Shown: positions 29,092-41,801, numbered from the stretch's first letter. The stretch is 64,000 nt of DNA from Zestomonas insulae (GCF_016901015.1 NZ_JAFEUP010000006.1:1-64000), one strand, 5' to 3'. Made by a program: numbers and translations. Notes: a model not told the origin generated them from the sequence alone.

Positions 29092-30420
29092 ATGGCTAAG
29101 CAAGGTGCTCTCTCAGCGCTCAGCAATGGTGGGTTATCCGAGCTCTGGGCTCGGCTGCGCTTCCTGTTTATGGCGATCATCGTCTATCGGATAGGTGCGC
29201 ACATTCCGGTGCCCGGGATCAATCCAGACCGGCTCGCTGACCTGTTCCGGCAGAACGAGGGGACTATTCTTAGCCTGTTCAACATGTTTTCCGGCGGCGC
29301 GCTGGAGCGGATGAGCATCTTTGCATTGGGGATCATGCCGTACATCTCGGCATCGATCATCATGCAGCTCATGACCGCGGTCAGCCCGCAGCTGGAGCAG
29401 TTGAAGAAAGAGGGTGAGGCTGGTCGTCGCAAGATCAGTCAGTACACTCGCTACGGTACGCTGATCCTGGCGTTGGTGCAGGCCACTGGCATGTCCATTG
29501 GTCTCGCGGGTCAGGGTGTGGCGTTTTCGGTCGGGTTCGGTTTCCACTTCGTGGCCGTCACTACCTTCGTGGCAGGGGCGATGTTCATGATGTGGCTCGG
29601 TGAGCAGATCACCGAGCGCGGTGTCGGCAACGGCATCTCGATGCTGATCTTCTCCGGGATTGTCGCGGGCTTGCCGCGGGCGATCGGGCAGTCTTTCGAG
29701 TCTGCGCGTCAGGGCGATATCAATATCTTCGCTCTGGTGGCGATCGGCCTGTTGGCAGTGGCGATCATCGGTTTTGTGGTGTTCATTGAGCGTGGTCAGC
29801 GCCGCATCGCGGTGCACTATGCCAAGCGTCAGCAAGGCCGCAAGGTCTTCGCTGCGCAGACCAGCCACTTGCCGCTGAAGGTCAATATGGCGGGGGTTAT
29901 CCCGGCCATCTTCGCCAGCAGTCTCCTGCTGTTCCCGGCCTCTCTAGGGGCCTGGTTCGGTCAGTCCGAAGGTCTGGGCTGGCTGCAGGATGTCTCGCAA
30001 GCCATTGCGCCCGGTCAGCCGTTGAATATCTTGCTGTTTAGTGCAGGGATCGTGTTCTTCTGCTTCTTCTACACGGCGCTGATGTTCAATCCGAAAGACG
30101 TAGCTGAGAACCTGAAAAAGTCCGGCGCCTTTATTCCGGGTATCCGTCCTGGCGAGCAATCGGCACGTTACATTGATGGTGTGCTGACCCGCTTGACTCT
30201 GTTCGGTGCCCTGTACATGACGGCTGTTTGTCTGCTGCCCCAGTTCCTGGTGGTGGCGGCCAACGTACCGTTTTACCTTGGCGGGACCTCGTTGCTGATC
30301 GTGGTCGTGGTTGTGATGGACTTTATGTCGCAAGTGCAATCGCACCTCGTGTCGCACCAGTACGAATCCCTGATGAAGAAAGCCAACCTGAAGGGTTACG
30401 GCAGCGGCATGCTCCGCTGA
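29092..30420 (+). CDS. secY: Preprotein translocase subunit SecY
   Basis: SecY is the protein-conducting channel of the inner membrane and partner of SecE (3389). The 442 residues have ten hydrophobic segments. The plug and first-helix region is [34 protein letters not shown] is the first cytoplasmic loop, and [22 protein letters not shown] is the large ribosome- and SecA-binding loop. It directly follows the rplO stop and is followed by rpmJ, as is usual. Confidence 0.97.
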
Positions 30421-30448
30421 TGTGCCCGTAAGGTTCGAGGAGTTGGTG

Positions 30449-30565
30449 ATGAAAGTTCGTGCATCGGTGAAAAAGCTGTGCCGCAACTGCAAGATTATTC
30501 GCCGCGAAGGTGTCGTGCGAGTGATCTGCAGCGCGGAACCGCGTCACAAGCAGCGCCAAGGCTGA
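30449..30565 (+). CDS. rpmJ: 50S ribosomal protein L36, zinc-binding (C+) form
   Basis: A 38-residue protein beginning [19 protein letters not shown]. Cysteines 11, 14 and 27 and histidine 32 form the zinc ribbon of the C+ form; many bacteria carry a second zinc-free paralogue used when zinc is scarce, and none is in this window. GAGGAGTTGGTG precedes the ATG. The gene is easily missed because of its size. Last gene before the alpha operon. Confidence 0.95.
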
Positions 30566-30584
30566 GTGTGATCAAGCGCCAGAG

Positions 30585-30608
30585 CCCGGCAGCTAGTGCG
30601 CTGCCGGG
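30585..30608 (+). terminator. Terminator-type hairpin after rpmJ
   Basis: CCCGGCAGC and GCTGCCGGG form the stem around TAGTGC, followed by the weak T stretch TTGATTCTTTG. The alpha promoter's -35 box begins on the next base. Confidence 0.65.
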
Positions 30609-30637
30609 TTGATTCTTTGTTTCTACAGCGCTAATAT
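30609..30637 (+). promoter_or_regulatory. Alpha operon promoter (rpsM-rpsK-rpsD-rpoA-rplQ)
   Basis: TTGATT, 17 bases, TAATAT, then CTCGCGCCC as a GC-rich discriminator. It lies 59 bases ahead of rpsM and immediately after the rpmJ hairpin. Confidence 0.78.
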
Positions 30638-30695
30638 CTCGCGCCCTTTTCTTGGCTTCCGGGGCGTAGGTAGCTGTCAATTGGAGTTCCACTGA

Positions 30696-31052
30696 ATGGC
30701 CCGTATTGCAGGCGTAAACATTCCAGATAACAAACACACTGTTATCTCGCTGACCTACATCTACGGTGTTGGTCGCACCACTGCGCAGAGCATCTGCGCG
30801 GCGGCCGGCGTAAATCCGGCAGCAAAAATCAAAGATCTGAGCGATGAGCAGATTGAAGTGTTGCGTGGCGAAGTCGCCAAGCTCACCACTGAAGGTGACC
30901 TGCGCCGCGAAATCAACATGAAGATCAAGCGTCTGATGGACCTGGGTTGCTACCGTGGCCTGCGCCACCGTCGCGGTCTGCCGGTTCGTGGTCAGCGCAC
31001 CAAGACCAACGCCCGCACCCGTAAGGGCCCGCGCAAGCCGATCCGCAAGTAA
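30696..31052 (+). CDS. rpsM: 30S ribosomal protein S13
   Basis: S13 forms intersubunit bridges B1a and B1b. The 118 residues begin MARIAGVNIPDNKHTVISLTYI and contain the signature LRHRRGLPVRGQRTKTNARTRKG split over the basic tail. First gene of the alpha operon; rpsK follows after 30 bases. Confidence 0.97.
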   Translation: MARIAGVNIPDNKHTVISLTYIYGVGRTTAQSICAAAGVNPAAKIKDLSDEQIEVLRGEVAKLTTEGDLRREINMKIKRLMDLGCYRGLRHRRGLPVRGQRTKTNARTRKGPRKPIRK

Positions 31053-31082
31053 TCGCATACGCGAATCGACAGGAATATAGTC

Positions 31083-31472
31083 ATGGCAAAACCTGCTGCT
31101 CGTCCTCGTAAGAAAATCAAAAAGACAGTGGTTGATGGCATCGCCCATATCCACGCGTCTTTCAACAACACCATCGTGACCATCACCGATCGTCAAGGTA
31201 ACGCCCTGTCCTGGGCTACCTCCGGCGGCTCCGGTTTCCGTGGCTCCCGTAAAAGCACCCCCTTTGCTGCTCAGGTCGCCGCTGAACGCGCCGGTCAGGC
31301 TGCTCTGGAGTACGGTCTGAAGAACCTCGACGTGAACGTCAAGGGTCCAGGTCCGGGTCGTGAATCTGCCGTGCGTGCGTTGAACGCCTGCGGCTACAAA
31401 ATCGCCAGCATCACCGACGTGACGCCAATCCCGCACAACGGGTGCCGTCCGCCGAAGAAGCGCCGCGTGTAA
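31083..31472 (+). CDS. rpsK: 30S ribosomal protein S11
   Basis: S11 sits on the 30S platform next to the mRNA exit. The 129 residues contain GIAHIHASFNNTIVTITDRQG and the C-terminal signature VTPIPHNGCRPPKKRRV. Length matches E. coli S11. Confidence 0.97.
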   Translation: MAKPAARPRKKIKKTVVDGIAHIHASFNNTIVTITDRQGNALSWATSGGSGFRGSRKSTPFAAQVAAERAGQAALEYGLKNLDVNVKGPGPGRESAVRALNACGYKIASITDVTPIPHNGCRPPKKRRV

Positions 31473-31489
31473 TTGGGAGACAGTGAGAT

Positions 31490-32110
31490 ATGGCTCGTTA
31501 TATTGGTCCGAAGTGCAAACTGTCTCGTCGTGAAGGCACCGATCTCTTCCTGAAGAGTGGTGCTCGCGCGCTTGAATCCAAGTGCAACATTGAATCGGCT
31601 CCTGGCCAGCACGGCGCGCGCCGTGGCCGTCAGTCCGATTACGGCACTCAGCTTCGTGAGAAGCAAAAAGTTCGTCGTATCTATGGCGTGCTCGAGCGTC
31701 AGTTCAGCAGCTACTACAAGGAAGCCGCCCGCAAGAAGGGCGCTACCGGCGAGAACCTGCTGCAACTGCTGGAGTGCCGTCTGGATAACGTGGTTTACCG
31801 CATGGGCTTCGGTGCTACCCGTGCTGAATCGCGCCAACTGGTTTCGCACAAATCCATCACCGTGAACGGTCAGACCGTGAACATCCCGTCGTTCCAGGTT
31901 CGTGCTGGTGACGTGGTTGCGGTGCGTGAGAAGTCGAAGAACCAGCTGCGCATCACTCAAGCTCTTGAGCTGTCCGCCCAGCGCGGCGGCGTCGAGTGGG
32001 TGGACGTTGACACTGAGAAGAAATCTGGCGTGTTCAAAAGCGTGCCGGCTCGCAGTGATCTGTCCGCCGACATCAACGAGAGCCTGATTGTCGAGCTCTA
32101 CTCCAAGTAA
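31490..32110 (+). CDS. rpsD: 30S ribosomal protein S4
   Basis: S4 nucleates 30S assembly and in E. coli represses the alpha operon. The 206 residues contain the S4 RNA-binding domain near 95-155 (RLDNVVYRMGFGATRAESRQ, VSHKSITVNGQTVNIPS). The gene lies 17 bases after rpsK and 22 before rpoA. Confidence 0.97.
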   Translation: MARYIGPKCKLSRREGTDLFLKSGARALESKCNIESAPGQHGARRGRQSDYGTQLREKQKVRRIYGVLERQFSSYYKEAARKKGATGENLLQLLECRLDNVVYRMGFGATRAESRQLVSHKSITVNGQTVNIPSFQVRAGDVVAVREKSKNQLRITQALELSAQRGGVEWVDVDTEKKSGVFKSVPARSDLSADINESLIVELYSK

Positions 32111-32132
32111 GGGCTAGAAAATAGGTGCATCC

Positions 32133-33134
32133 ATGCAGATTTCGGTAAATGAGTTTCTGACCCCCCGTCACATCGATGTGCAGGTGGTCAGTCCGACCCG
32201 TGCCAAGATCACGCTCGAGCCGCTCGAGCGTGGTTTCGGCCATACCTTGGGCAACGCGTTGCGTCGCATCCTGTTGTCCTCCATGCCTGGCTGTGCAGTA
32301 GTCGAGGCCGAAATTGACGGTGTACTCCACGAGTACAGCGCCATCGAAGGCGTGCAGGAAGATGTCATCGAGATCCTGCTCAACCTGAAAGGTCTGGCTA
32401 TCAAGCTGCACGGCCGTGACGAAGTGACTCTGGTTCTGGCGAAGAAAGGCGCGGGCGTTGTTACCGCGGCTGACATTCAACTGGATCACGATGTCGAAAT
32501 CGTCAACGGTGACCATGTCATTGCCAATCTGGCCTCCAATGGCTCGCTGAACATGAAGCTGACTGTAGCTCGTGGTCGCGGATACGAGCCGGCAGATGCT
32601 CGCCAGAGTGATGAAGACGAAAGCCGGAGCATTGGTCGTCTGCAGTTGGATGCGTCCTTCAGCCCGGTGCGTCGTGTGGCGTACGTGGTTGAGAACGCTC
32701 GCGTTGAGCAGCGTACCAACCTCGACAAGCTGGTCATTGACCTGGAAACCAACGGCACCCTGGATCCGGAAGAGGCTATCCGCCGGGCTGCGACCATTCT
32801 GCAGCAGCAGTTGGCCGCGTTCGTCGACCTCAAAGGTGACAGCGAGCCTGTGGTGATCGAGCAGGAAGACGAGATCGATCCGATCCTGCTGCGCCCGGTT
32901 GATGATCTGGAACTGACCGTACGTTCGGCCAACTGCCTGAAGGCGGAGAACATTTACTACATCGGCGACCTGATTCAGCGCACCGAAGTAGAACTGTTGA
33001 AGACTCCCAACCTCGGCAAGAAGTCCCTGACCGAGATCAAGGACGTCCTGGCCTCCCGTGGTCTGTCCCTCGGCATGCGCCTCGACAACTGGCCGCCGGC
33101 AAGTCTTAAGAAGGACGACAAGGCGACTGCCTGA
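32133..33134 (+). CDS. rpoA: DNA-directed RNA polymerase subunit alpha
   Basis: Alpha dimerises to start polymerase assembly and contacts activators and UP elements. The 333 residues show the N-terminal domain with LEPLERGFGHTLGNALRRILLSS-type dimer helix near residues 30-50. A linker follows, then the C-terminal domain near 245-320 (LRPVDDLELTVRSANCLKAENI, TPNLGKKSLTEIKDVL). It completes the set with rpoB and rpoC in this window. Confidence 0.98.
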   Translation: MQISVNEFLTPRHIDVQVVSPTRAKITLEPLERGFGHTLGNALRRILLSSMPGCAVVEAEIDGVLHEYSAIEGVQEDVIEILLNLKGLAIKLHGRDEVTLVLAKKGAGVVTAADIQLDHDVEIVNGDHVIANLASNGSLNMKLTVARGRGYEPADARQSDEDESRSIGRLQLDASFSPVRRVAYVVENARVEQRTNLDKLVIDLETNGTLDPEEAIRRAATILQQQLAAFVDLKGDSEPVVIEQEDEIDPILLRPVDDLELTVRSANCLKAENIYYIGDLIQRTEVELLKTPNLGKKSLTEIKDVLASRGLSLGMRLDNWPPASLKKDDKATA

Positions 33135-33176
33135 TCGTCGTAATCACCGAACGTGAGTTTGGTAAGGAATTGAACC

Positions 33177-33563
33177 ATGCGTCATCGTAAAAGTGGGCGT
33201 CACCTGAACCGCACCAGCGCGCACCGCAAGGCCATGTTCCAGAACATGGCGGTTTCCCTGTTCGAGCACGAGCTGATCAAAACCACTCTGCCGAAAGCGA
33301 AAGAGCTGCGTCGCGTTGCTGAGCCGCTGATCACCCTGGCCAAGGAAGACAGCGTTGCCAACCGTCGTCTGGCGTTTGACCGTACTCGCTCGAAAGAAGC
33401 GGTCGGCAAACTGTTCAACGACCTGGGCAAGCGCTACGCCACTCGTCAGGGCGGCTACCTGCGTATCCTGAAGTGCGGTTATCGCGCAGGCGACAACGCA
33501 CCGATGGCTTACGTCGAGCTGGTTGATCGTCCGGTTACCGGCGCGGTCGAAGCGGCTGAGTAA
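33177..33563 (+). CDS. rplQ: 50S ribosomal protein L17
   Basis: L17 lies near the tunnel exit. The 128 residues begin MRHRKSGRHLNRTSAHRKAMFQNMA, the family signature, and are followed by EHELIKTTLPKAKELRR. Last gene of the alpha operon, followed by a strong terminator. Confidence 0.97.
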   Translation: MRHRKSGRHLNRTSAHRKAMFQNMAVSLFEHELIKTTLPKAKELRRVAEPLITLAKEDSVANRRLAFDRTRSKEAVGKLFNDLGKRYATRQGGYLRILKCGYRAGDNAPMAYVELVDRPVTGAVEAAE

Positions 33564-33579
33564 GCTGTAGCAGTACCCC

Positions 33580-33607
33580 AAAAAACCGGGCCTGGCCCGG
33601 TTTTTTT
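33580..33607 (+). terminator. Terminator of the alpha operon
   Basis: AAAAAACCGGGC and GCCCGGTTTTTTT pair around CTG. It ends the 30 kb ribosomal block. Confidence 0.93.
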
Positions 33608-33756
33608 ATGCGCGGAAGCAACGTGGCCGGTGGTCCGCGCGTGCTGGGTAGGTGCGCGATAGTTGGGCCCTAGCGGCTTTTTTCGTGCACTGACGTGACC
33701 GTTGCCCGGGCATCGTTCACACTAATCACCTTCACCGCAGTAACAGGAATGCCGGG

Positions 33757-34224
33757 ATGCAAGGGCAGACGGAAGTAATCGACTATCTCAATTCGCTGCT
33801 GGTCGGCGAGCTCGCGGCGCGCGATCAGTACTTCATCCATTCGCGGATGTACGAGGACTGGGGTTTCACCAAGCTCTACGAACGCCTCAACCACGAAATG
33901 GAAGAAGAGACCCAGCACGCCGACGCGCTGGTCCGTCGTATCCTGATGCTCGAGGGCACGCCGCGCATGCGTGCGGACGATCTCGAGGTCGGCCGCACGG
34001 TGCCGGAGATGCTGGAGAACGACCTGCGTCTGGAGTACAAGGTGCGCGCCGCGTTGTGCAAGGGCATCGAGCTGTGCGAGCGGCACAAGGATTACGTCAG
34101 CCGCGACATCCTCAAGCTGCAGCTGGCGGATACCGAGGAAGACCACGCCTACTGGTTGGAACAGCAACTTGGCCTGATCAAGACCGTCGGCCTGGAGAAC
34201 TACCTGCAGTCGCAGGCGTTCTGA
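33757..34224 (+). CDS. ftnA: Ferritin FtnA (named BfrA in older annotations)
   Basis: A 155-residue ferritin that would assemble into a 24-mer iron store in the cytoplasm. The di-iron ligands are visible: E18, E51 and H54 (EEETQH), a central glutamate near 93, and E127 with H130 (TEEDH). At the position of the haem-ligating methionine of bacterioferritin, residue 52 is threonine. This fits a haem-free FtnA, the class to which the P. aeruginosa bfrA product was reassigned. In P. aeruginosa katA lies between rplQ and this gene; here only 193 bases do. The gene has its own terminator downstream. Confidence 0.88.
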   Translation: MQGQTEVIDYLNSLLVGELAARDQYFIHSRMYEDWGFTKLYERLNHEMEEETQHADALVRRILMLEGTPRMRADDLEVGRTVPEMLENDLRLEYKVRAALCKGIELCERHKDYVSRDILKLQLADTEEDHAYWLEQQLGLIKTVGLENYLQSQAF

Positions 34225-34237
34225 GGCGGCGGCAATA

Positions 34238-34278
34238 AAAAGGCCCCGGCCACCATCAGTGGTGCCGGGGCTTTCTCA
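34238..34278. terminator. Bidirectional terminator between ftnA and uvrA
   Basis: AGCCCCGG-type arms with an inner CACC/GGTG and an ATCAGT loop, A-rich on the left and TTTCT on the right. It can serve both convergent genes. Confidence 0.85.
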
Positions 34279-34289
34279 TGCCCGGCTGG

Positions 34290-37124
<2,835 letters not shown>

Positions 37125-37157
37125 TAAAGCCTCGCAGGTGGCGGGCGGAAACCGCCG

Positions 37158-37187
37158 AGTATACGGCTCGCTCCGGCTGTGCGGCAA
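37158..37187 (-). promoter_or_regulatory. Predicted uvrA promoter
   Basis: Read on the minus strand: TTGCCG, 18 bases, TATACT, 34 bases before the GTG start. No CTG-N10-CAG LexA site overlaps it, unlike the SOS-controlled E. coli gene. Confidence 0.6.
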
Positions 37188-37256
37188 AGCGACGCTGCTG
37201 TGTCTGCACCGGTTCGGCTGGTAGAATCGCCGGCTGGTTTTGATGGGACATCTGCA

Positions 37257-38642
37257 ATGCACGAACTGCACAGTGATCGCATGAGCGGCGCCGAAACCCG
37301 CGCGGCCTCCGGGCTGGCGCTGGTCTTCGCTTTCCGCATGCTCGGCATGTTCATGGTTCTGCCGGTGCTGGCGACCTACGGCATGGACCTGGCCGGGGCA
37401 ACTCCGGCGTTGATCGGCCTGGCCATCGGCGCCTACGGCCTGACCCAGGCGGTGCTGCAGATTCCGTTCGGGGTGATTTCCGACCGTATCGGCCGGCGCC
37501 CGGTGATCTACGTCGGCCTGCTGATCTTCGCCGCCGGTGCAGTGCTGGCGGCGCAGGCCGACTCGATCTGGGGCGTGATCGCCGGCCGCGTGCTGCAGGG
37601 CGCCGGGGCAATTTCCGCGGCGGTGATGGCGCTGCTCTCCGACCTGACCCGCGAGCAGCATCGCACCAAGGCGATGGCCATGATCGGCATGAGCATCGGC
37701 GTGTCGTTTGCCGTGGCCATGGTGGTCGGCCCGCTGTTGACCCGCGCGTTCGGCCTGCACGGGCTGTTCTGGGCCACCGCCGGCATGGCTCTGCTCGGCT
37801 TGCTGGTGGTCGCCGCGTTCGTCCCGCGCGCCGCCAGTCACCTGCAGCACCGCGAATCCGGGGTGGCGCGCCAGGCGCTGCTGCCGACCCTGCGCCATCC
37901 TGACCTGCTGCGCCTGGACCTGGGCATCTTCGTGCTCCACGCGATCCTCATGGCCAGCTTCGTCGCCCTGCCGCTGAGCCTGGTACAGGAAGCCGGGCTG
38001 CCCAAGGAGCAGCACTGGTGGGTGTACCTGACCGCGCTGTTGGTCGGCTTCTTCGGCATGGTGCCGTTCATCATCTACGGCGAGAAGAAGCGTCAGATGA
38101 AGCGCGTGCTGCTTGGCGCGGTGAGCGTGCTGCTGCTCTGCGAGCTGTTCTTCTGGCGCTTCGGCAACAGCCTGGATGCGCTGGTGATCGGCACCGTGGT
38201 GTTCTTCACCGCCTTCAACCTGCTGGAAGCCTCGCTGCCCTCGCTGATCAGCAAGGTCTCGCCGGCGGGCGGCAAGGGCACGGCGATGGGCGTGTACTCC
38301 ACCAGCCAGTTCCTCGGCGCCGCGCTGGGCGGCATTCTCGGCGGCTGGCTGATGCAGCATGGCGGCCTCGACAGCGTGTTCCTGGGCTGTGCGGCGCTCT
38401 GTGCACTGTGGCTGGTATTTGCTGTTACCATGCGTGAACCGCCGTATGTGACCAGTCTGCGCCTGCCTTTGCCGCCCGCTGCGGCGCAGGACGGTGGGTT
38501 GGCCGGGCGGATATCGCAGTTGCCCGGCGTGACCGACGCCATGGTGGTGGCCGAGGAGGCCGCCCTGTATATCAAAGTGGATTCTGAACAATTGGACCGC
38601 ACGTCCATCGAGCGCGAAATCAATGCCGCGCCGGCGTGCTGA
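37257..38642 (+). CDS. Major facilitator superfamily transporter with C-terminal YAM-type domain (YajR-like)
   Basis: About 461 residues from ATG 37257 (MHELHSDRMSGAETR); a second ATG lies eight codons on. Twelve hydrophobic segments are followed by a soluble tail. The motif GVISDRIGRRPVI between helices 2 and 3 is the MFS signature. The tail, LPGVTDAMVVAEEAALYIKV and on, looks like the small ferredoxin-like YAM domain of E. coli YajR. The substrate is unknown; drug or proton exchange is inferred from the family. Divergent from uvrA and 16 bases ahead of ssb. Confidence 0.88.
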   Translation: MHELHSDRMSGAETRAASGLALVFAFRMLGMFMVLPVLATYGMDLAGATPALIGLAIGAYGLTQAVLQIPFGVISDRIGRRPVIYVGLLIFAAGAVLAAQADSIWGVIAGRVLQGAGAISAAVMALLSDLTREQHRTKAMAMIGMSIGVSFAVAMVVGPLLTRAFGLHGLFWATAGMALLGLLVVAAFVPRAASHLQHRESGVARQALLPTLRHPDLLRLDLGIFVLHAILMASFVALPLSLVQEAGLPKEQHWWVYLTALLVGFFGMVPFIIYGEKKRQMKRVLLGAVSVLLLCELFFWRFGNSLDALVIGTVVFFTAFNLLEASLPSLISKVSPAGGKGTAMGVYSTSQFLGAALGGILGGWLMQHGGLDSVFLGCAALCALWLVFAVTMREPPYVTSLRLPLPPAAAQDGGLAGRISQLPGVTDAMVVAEEAALYIKVDSEQLDRTSIEREINAAPAC

Positions 38643-38658
38643 AGCCTAGGAGAACGTT

Positions 38659-39144
38659 ATGGCCCGTGGGGTTAACAAAGTCATTTTGCTCGGCAACGTC
38701 GGTGGCGATCCGGAAACCCGTTATCTGCCCAACGGCAACGCGGTAACCAATATCACCCTGGCCACCAGCGACAGCTGGACCGACAAGCAGTCCGGTCAGA
38801 AGCAGGAACGTACCGAATGGCACCGCGTGGTGTTCTTCGGCAAACTCGCGGAGATCGCCGGTGAATACCTGCGCAAGGGCTCGCAAGTCTACGTCGAAGG
38901 GCGTCTGCAGACCCGCGAGTGGGAGAAGGACGGCGTCAAGCGCTACACCACTGAGATCGTCGTCGACATGAACGGTCAGATGCAGCTGCTCGGCGGCCGT
39001 GGTGGTGATGACAGCGCGCCGCGCCAGTCGCGCCCGGCGCCGCAGCAGTCTGCTCCGCGTGAATCGCGTCCGGCGCCGCAGCAGCAGCCCGCCGCGCAAC
39101 CCGCGCCGGACTACGACAGCTTCGACGACGACATCCCGTTCTAA
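38659..39144 (+). CDS. ssb: Single-stranded DNA-binding protein
   Basis: SSB coats single-stranded DNA in replication, recombination and repair. The 161 residues have an OB fold (about 1-110) beginning MARGVNKVILLGNVGGDPE, a proline/glutamine-rich linker with a repeated SRPAPQQ motif, and the acidic tip DSFDDDIPF that docks partner proteins. An AGGAGAACGTT site precedes the ATG. Adjacent to uvrA and the transporter as in P. aeruginosa; what follows ssb differs. Confidence 0.97.
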   Translation: MARGVNKVILLGNVGGDPETRYLPNGNAVTNITLATSDSWTDKQSGQKQERTEWHRVVFFGKLAEIAGEYLRKGSQVYVEGRLQTREWEKDGVKRYTTEIVVDMNGQMQLLGGRGGDDSAPRQSRPAPQQSAPRESRPAPQQQPAAQPAPDYDSFDDDIPF

Positions 39145-39159
39145 GCGGAAGCGTCAACC

Positions 39160-40036
39160 ATGCGAATGCGCCTGATGCTGCTGGGCGGTGGTAATGCCCT
39201 GGGTCAGGCGCTGATCCGCCTCGGTGCCGAGGAAGACATCGGCTTCCTCGCCCCCCGCCCGCCGGAACAGGGCTGGGACGTGCCCAGCCTGACCCAGCTG
39301 CTCGACGACACCCGCCCCGACGCGGTGATCAACCTGGCCTACTACTTCGACTGGTTCCAGGCCGAAGAGACCAGCACCGAGCGCCTGGCCAGCCAGGAGC
39401 GCGCCGTCGAGCGCCTCGCCGAGCTCTGCCAGCACCACCAGATGCTGCTGCTGCAGCCTTCCAGCTACCGGGTGTTCGACGGCTCGCGCGCCACCGCCTA
39501 CAGCGAGAAGGAAGAGCAGGTGCCGCTCGGCCTGCGCGGCCAGGCGCTGTGGCGCATGGAGCAGAGCGTGCGCGCGGTGTGTCCGCGGCATGTGCTGCTG
39601 CGGTTCGGCTGGCTGATGGACGAGAGCCCGGGCGGCCTGCTCGATCGCTTCCTGCGCCGCGCCGAGAAGGACGATGCGCTGTTCGCCGCCGACGACCGGC
39701 GTGGCAACCCGACCCCGGTCGACGATGCCGCGCGGGTGCTGATCGCCGTGCTCAAGCAGCTCGATTGCCAGGCGCCGCTGTGGGGCACCTACCACTACGG
39801 CGGCCACGAAGCGACCACCACCCTGGCGCTCGGTCAGGCGCTGCTCGGCGAGGCTCGCGTCTACCGTCCGACGCTGCTCGACAGCGTCACCCCGCAAGCG
39901 CACGCGGCGCGTCCGGATGCCGCCGACGAGCCGCAGCACGCGGTGCTGGCCTGCAAGAAAATCTTCCACACCTTCGGCATCAAGCCGCGCGCCTGGCGTG
40001 CCGGTCTGCCGGCCTTACTGGATCGTTACTATCGCC

Positions 40037-40044
<8 letters not shown>
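39160..40044 (+). CDS. NAD(P)-dependent sugar-nucleotide reductase-like protein (RmlD family fold)
   Basis: A 294-residue Rossmann protein. The N-terminal MRLMLLGGGNALGQAL carries a GXGXXG-like dinucleotide loop. PDAVINLAYYFDWFQAEE follows where RmlD-type reductases have AVINAAAYT, and LQPSSYRVFDG fits the catalytic-site strand. The usual YXXXK is not clean (ALWRMEQ follows LRGQ), so catalysis is uncertain. It overlaps the epimerase by eight bases and probably acts with it. Substrate unknown. A similar pair lies next to oprG in P. aeruginosa. Confidence 0.7.
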
Positions 40045-40966
<922 letters not shown>

Positions 40967-40970
40967 CGCA

Positions 40971-40998
40971 AAAAAGCCGGCAAGTGCCGGCTTTCTTC
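40971..40998. terminator. Terminator between the epimerase and oprG
   Basis: AAAAAGCCGGCA and TGCCGGCTTTCTTCTTT pair around a short AG loop. The genes converge, so it can serve both. Confidence 0.88.
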
Positions 40999-41009
40999 TT
41001 TCTGTGGGC

Positions 41010-41672
41010 TCAGAACTTGTAGCCCAGGCCGACCATGTACACCCACGGGTCGACGTCGACATCCACCGCCACCTTGGTGTCACCGGCGTAGGTGGTGCCC
41101 TTGGTGTCGATGTCGATGTAGCGCACCTGGGCGTTGAGCATGATCTTGTCGGTGAGCATGTAGTCGGCGCCGATCTGCCCGGCGATGCCCCACGAGTCTT
41201 CCAGGTCGAGGCCGCGGAAGCCGGCACTTTCTGCCTCGCTGCTTAGCTTGTCGTCGAAGAACCAGGTGTAGTTGATGCCCACCCCGGCGTAGGGCTGGAA
41301 GGCCGAAGCCTTGTCCAGCGGGTAGTAGACCACGCTGAGGGTCGGCGGCAGGTGCTTGACCGAACCGAGCTTGAGGCCGCCGAGGCCCTTGGTGCCGATG
41401 TCGTGCTCGAACGGGCTGGCGGCGAGCAACTCGATGCCGACGTGGTCGGTGGCCATGTAGGCGAAGTTCAGACCGAGCTGGGTGTCGCTGTCGAGGGTGG
41501 CCGCGGTGCCCGGCGCGGCGGCGCCGCCGATCTTCACCGGGCCGCTGCTCTCGTGCGGGTCGACGGTGATCGCGCCAGCACGGACGATGATGTCACCCGC
41601 CTGGTGCGCCTGCGCCAGCGGGCTGGCCAGGGCGAGGGCGGTCAGGGTGGCCGTGACGAGGGACTTGTGCAT
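41010..41672 (-). CDS. oprG: OmpW-family outer-membrane porin (OprG)
   Basis: An eight-stranded beta-barrel for small hydrophobic or other solutes. The 220 residues start with a signal peptide (MHKSLVTATLTALALASPLAQA), followed by the OmpW pattern: AGDIIVRAGAITVDP, then FAYMATDHVGIELLAASPFEHDI, and the C-terminal VYMVGLGYKF ending in the phenylalanine needed for BAM insertion. The order epimerase-oprG-zinc operon follows P. aeruginosa. An FNR/Anr-type site lies 65 bases upstream, which fits the anaerobic control known for P. aeruginosa oprG. Confidence 0.92.
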   Translation of the reverse strand: MHKSLVTATLTALALASPLAQAHQAGDIIVRAGAITVDPHESSGPVKIGGAAAPGTAATLDSDTQLGLNFAYMATDHVGIELLAASPFEHDIGTKGLGGLKLGSVKHLPPTLSVVYYPLDKASAFQPYAGVGINYTWFFDDKLSSEAESAGFRGLDLEDSWGIAGQIGADYMLTDKIMLNAQVRYIDIDTKGTTYAGDTKVAVDVDVDPWVYMVGLGYKF

Positions 41673-41736
41673 GGGAGGCTCCTAAGGCTTGAACGTGTTG
41701 TTGCGTTCAATTTGCCGGAGGCCTCAGGGGCGAGTA

Positions 41737-41750
41737 TTGACCCAGCTCAA
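41737..41750 (-). promoter_or_regulatory. FNR/Anr-type site upstream of oprG
   Basis: TTGAcccagcTCAA matches the FNR-family core TTGA-N6-TCAA with both half-sites intact. A weak -10 candidate (CAAATT on the minus strand) follows at about the class II spacing. Prediction from sequence only. Confidence 0.6.
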
Positions 41751-41801
41751 GGGTGCATCGAATAAGCGGGCGGTCTATCTAGCGCCTGCCGGTATAAGCG
41801 A

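Noticed and set aside
37125..37256. A LexA (SOS) box between uvrA and the transporter
   Set aside because: No CTG-N8-10-CAG palindrome could be found in the gap.
37125..38591. Extension of uvrA upstream of GTG 37124
   Set aside because: The extra sequence is antisense to the transporter; the known UvrA start MDKILIRGARTHNLKN follows a proper ribosome-binding site.
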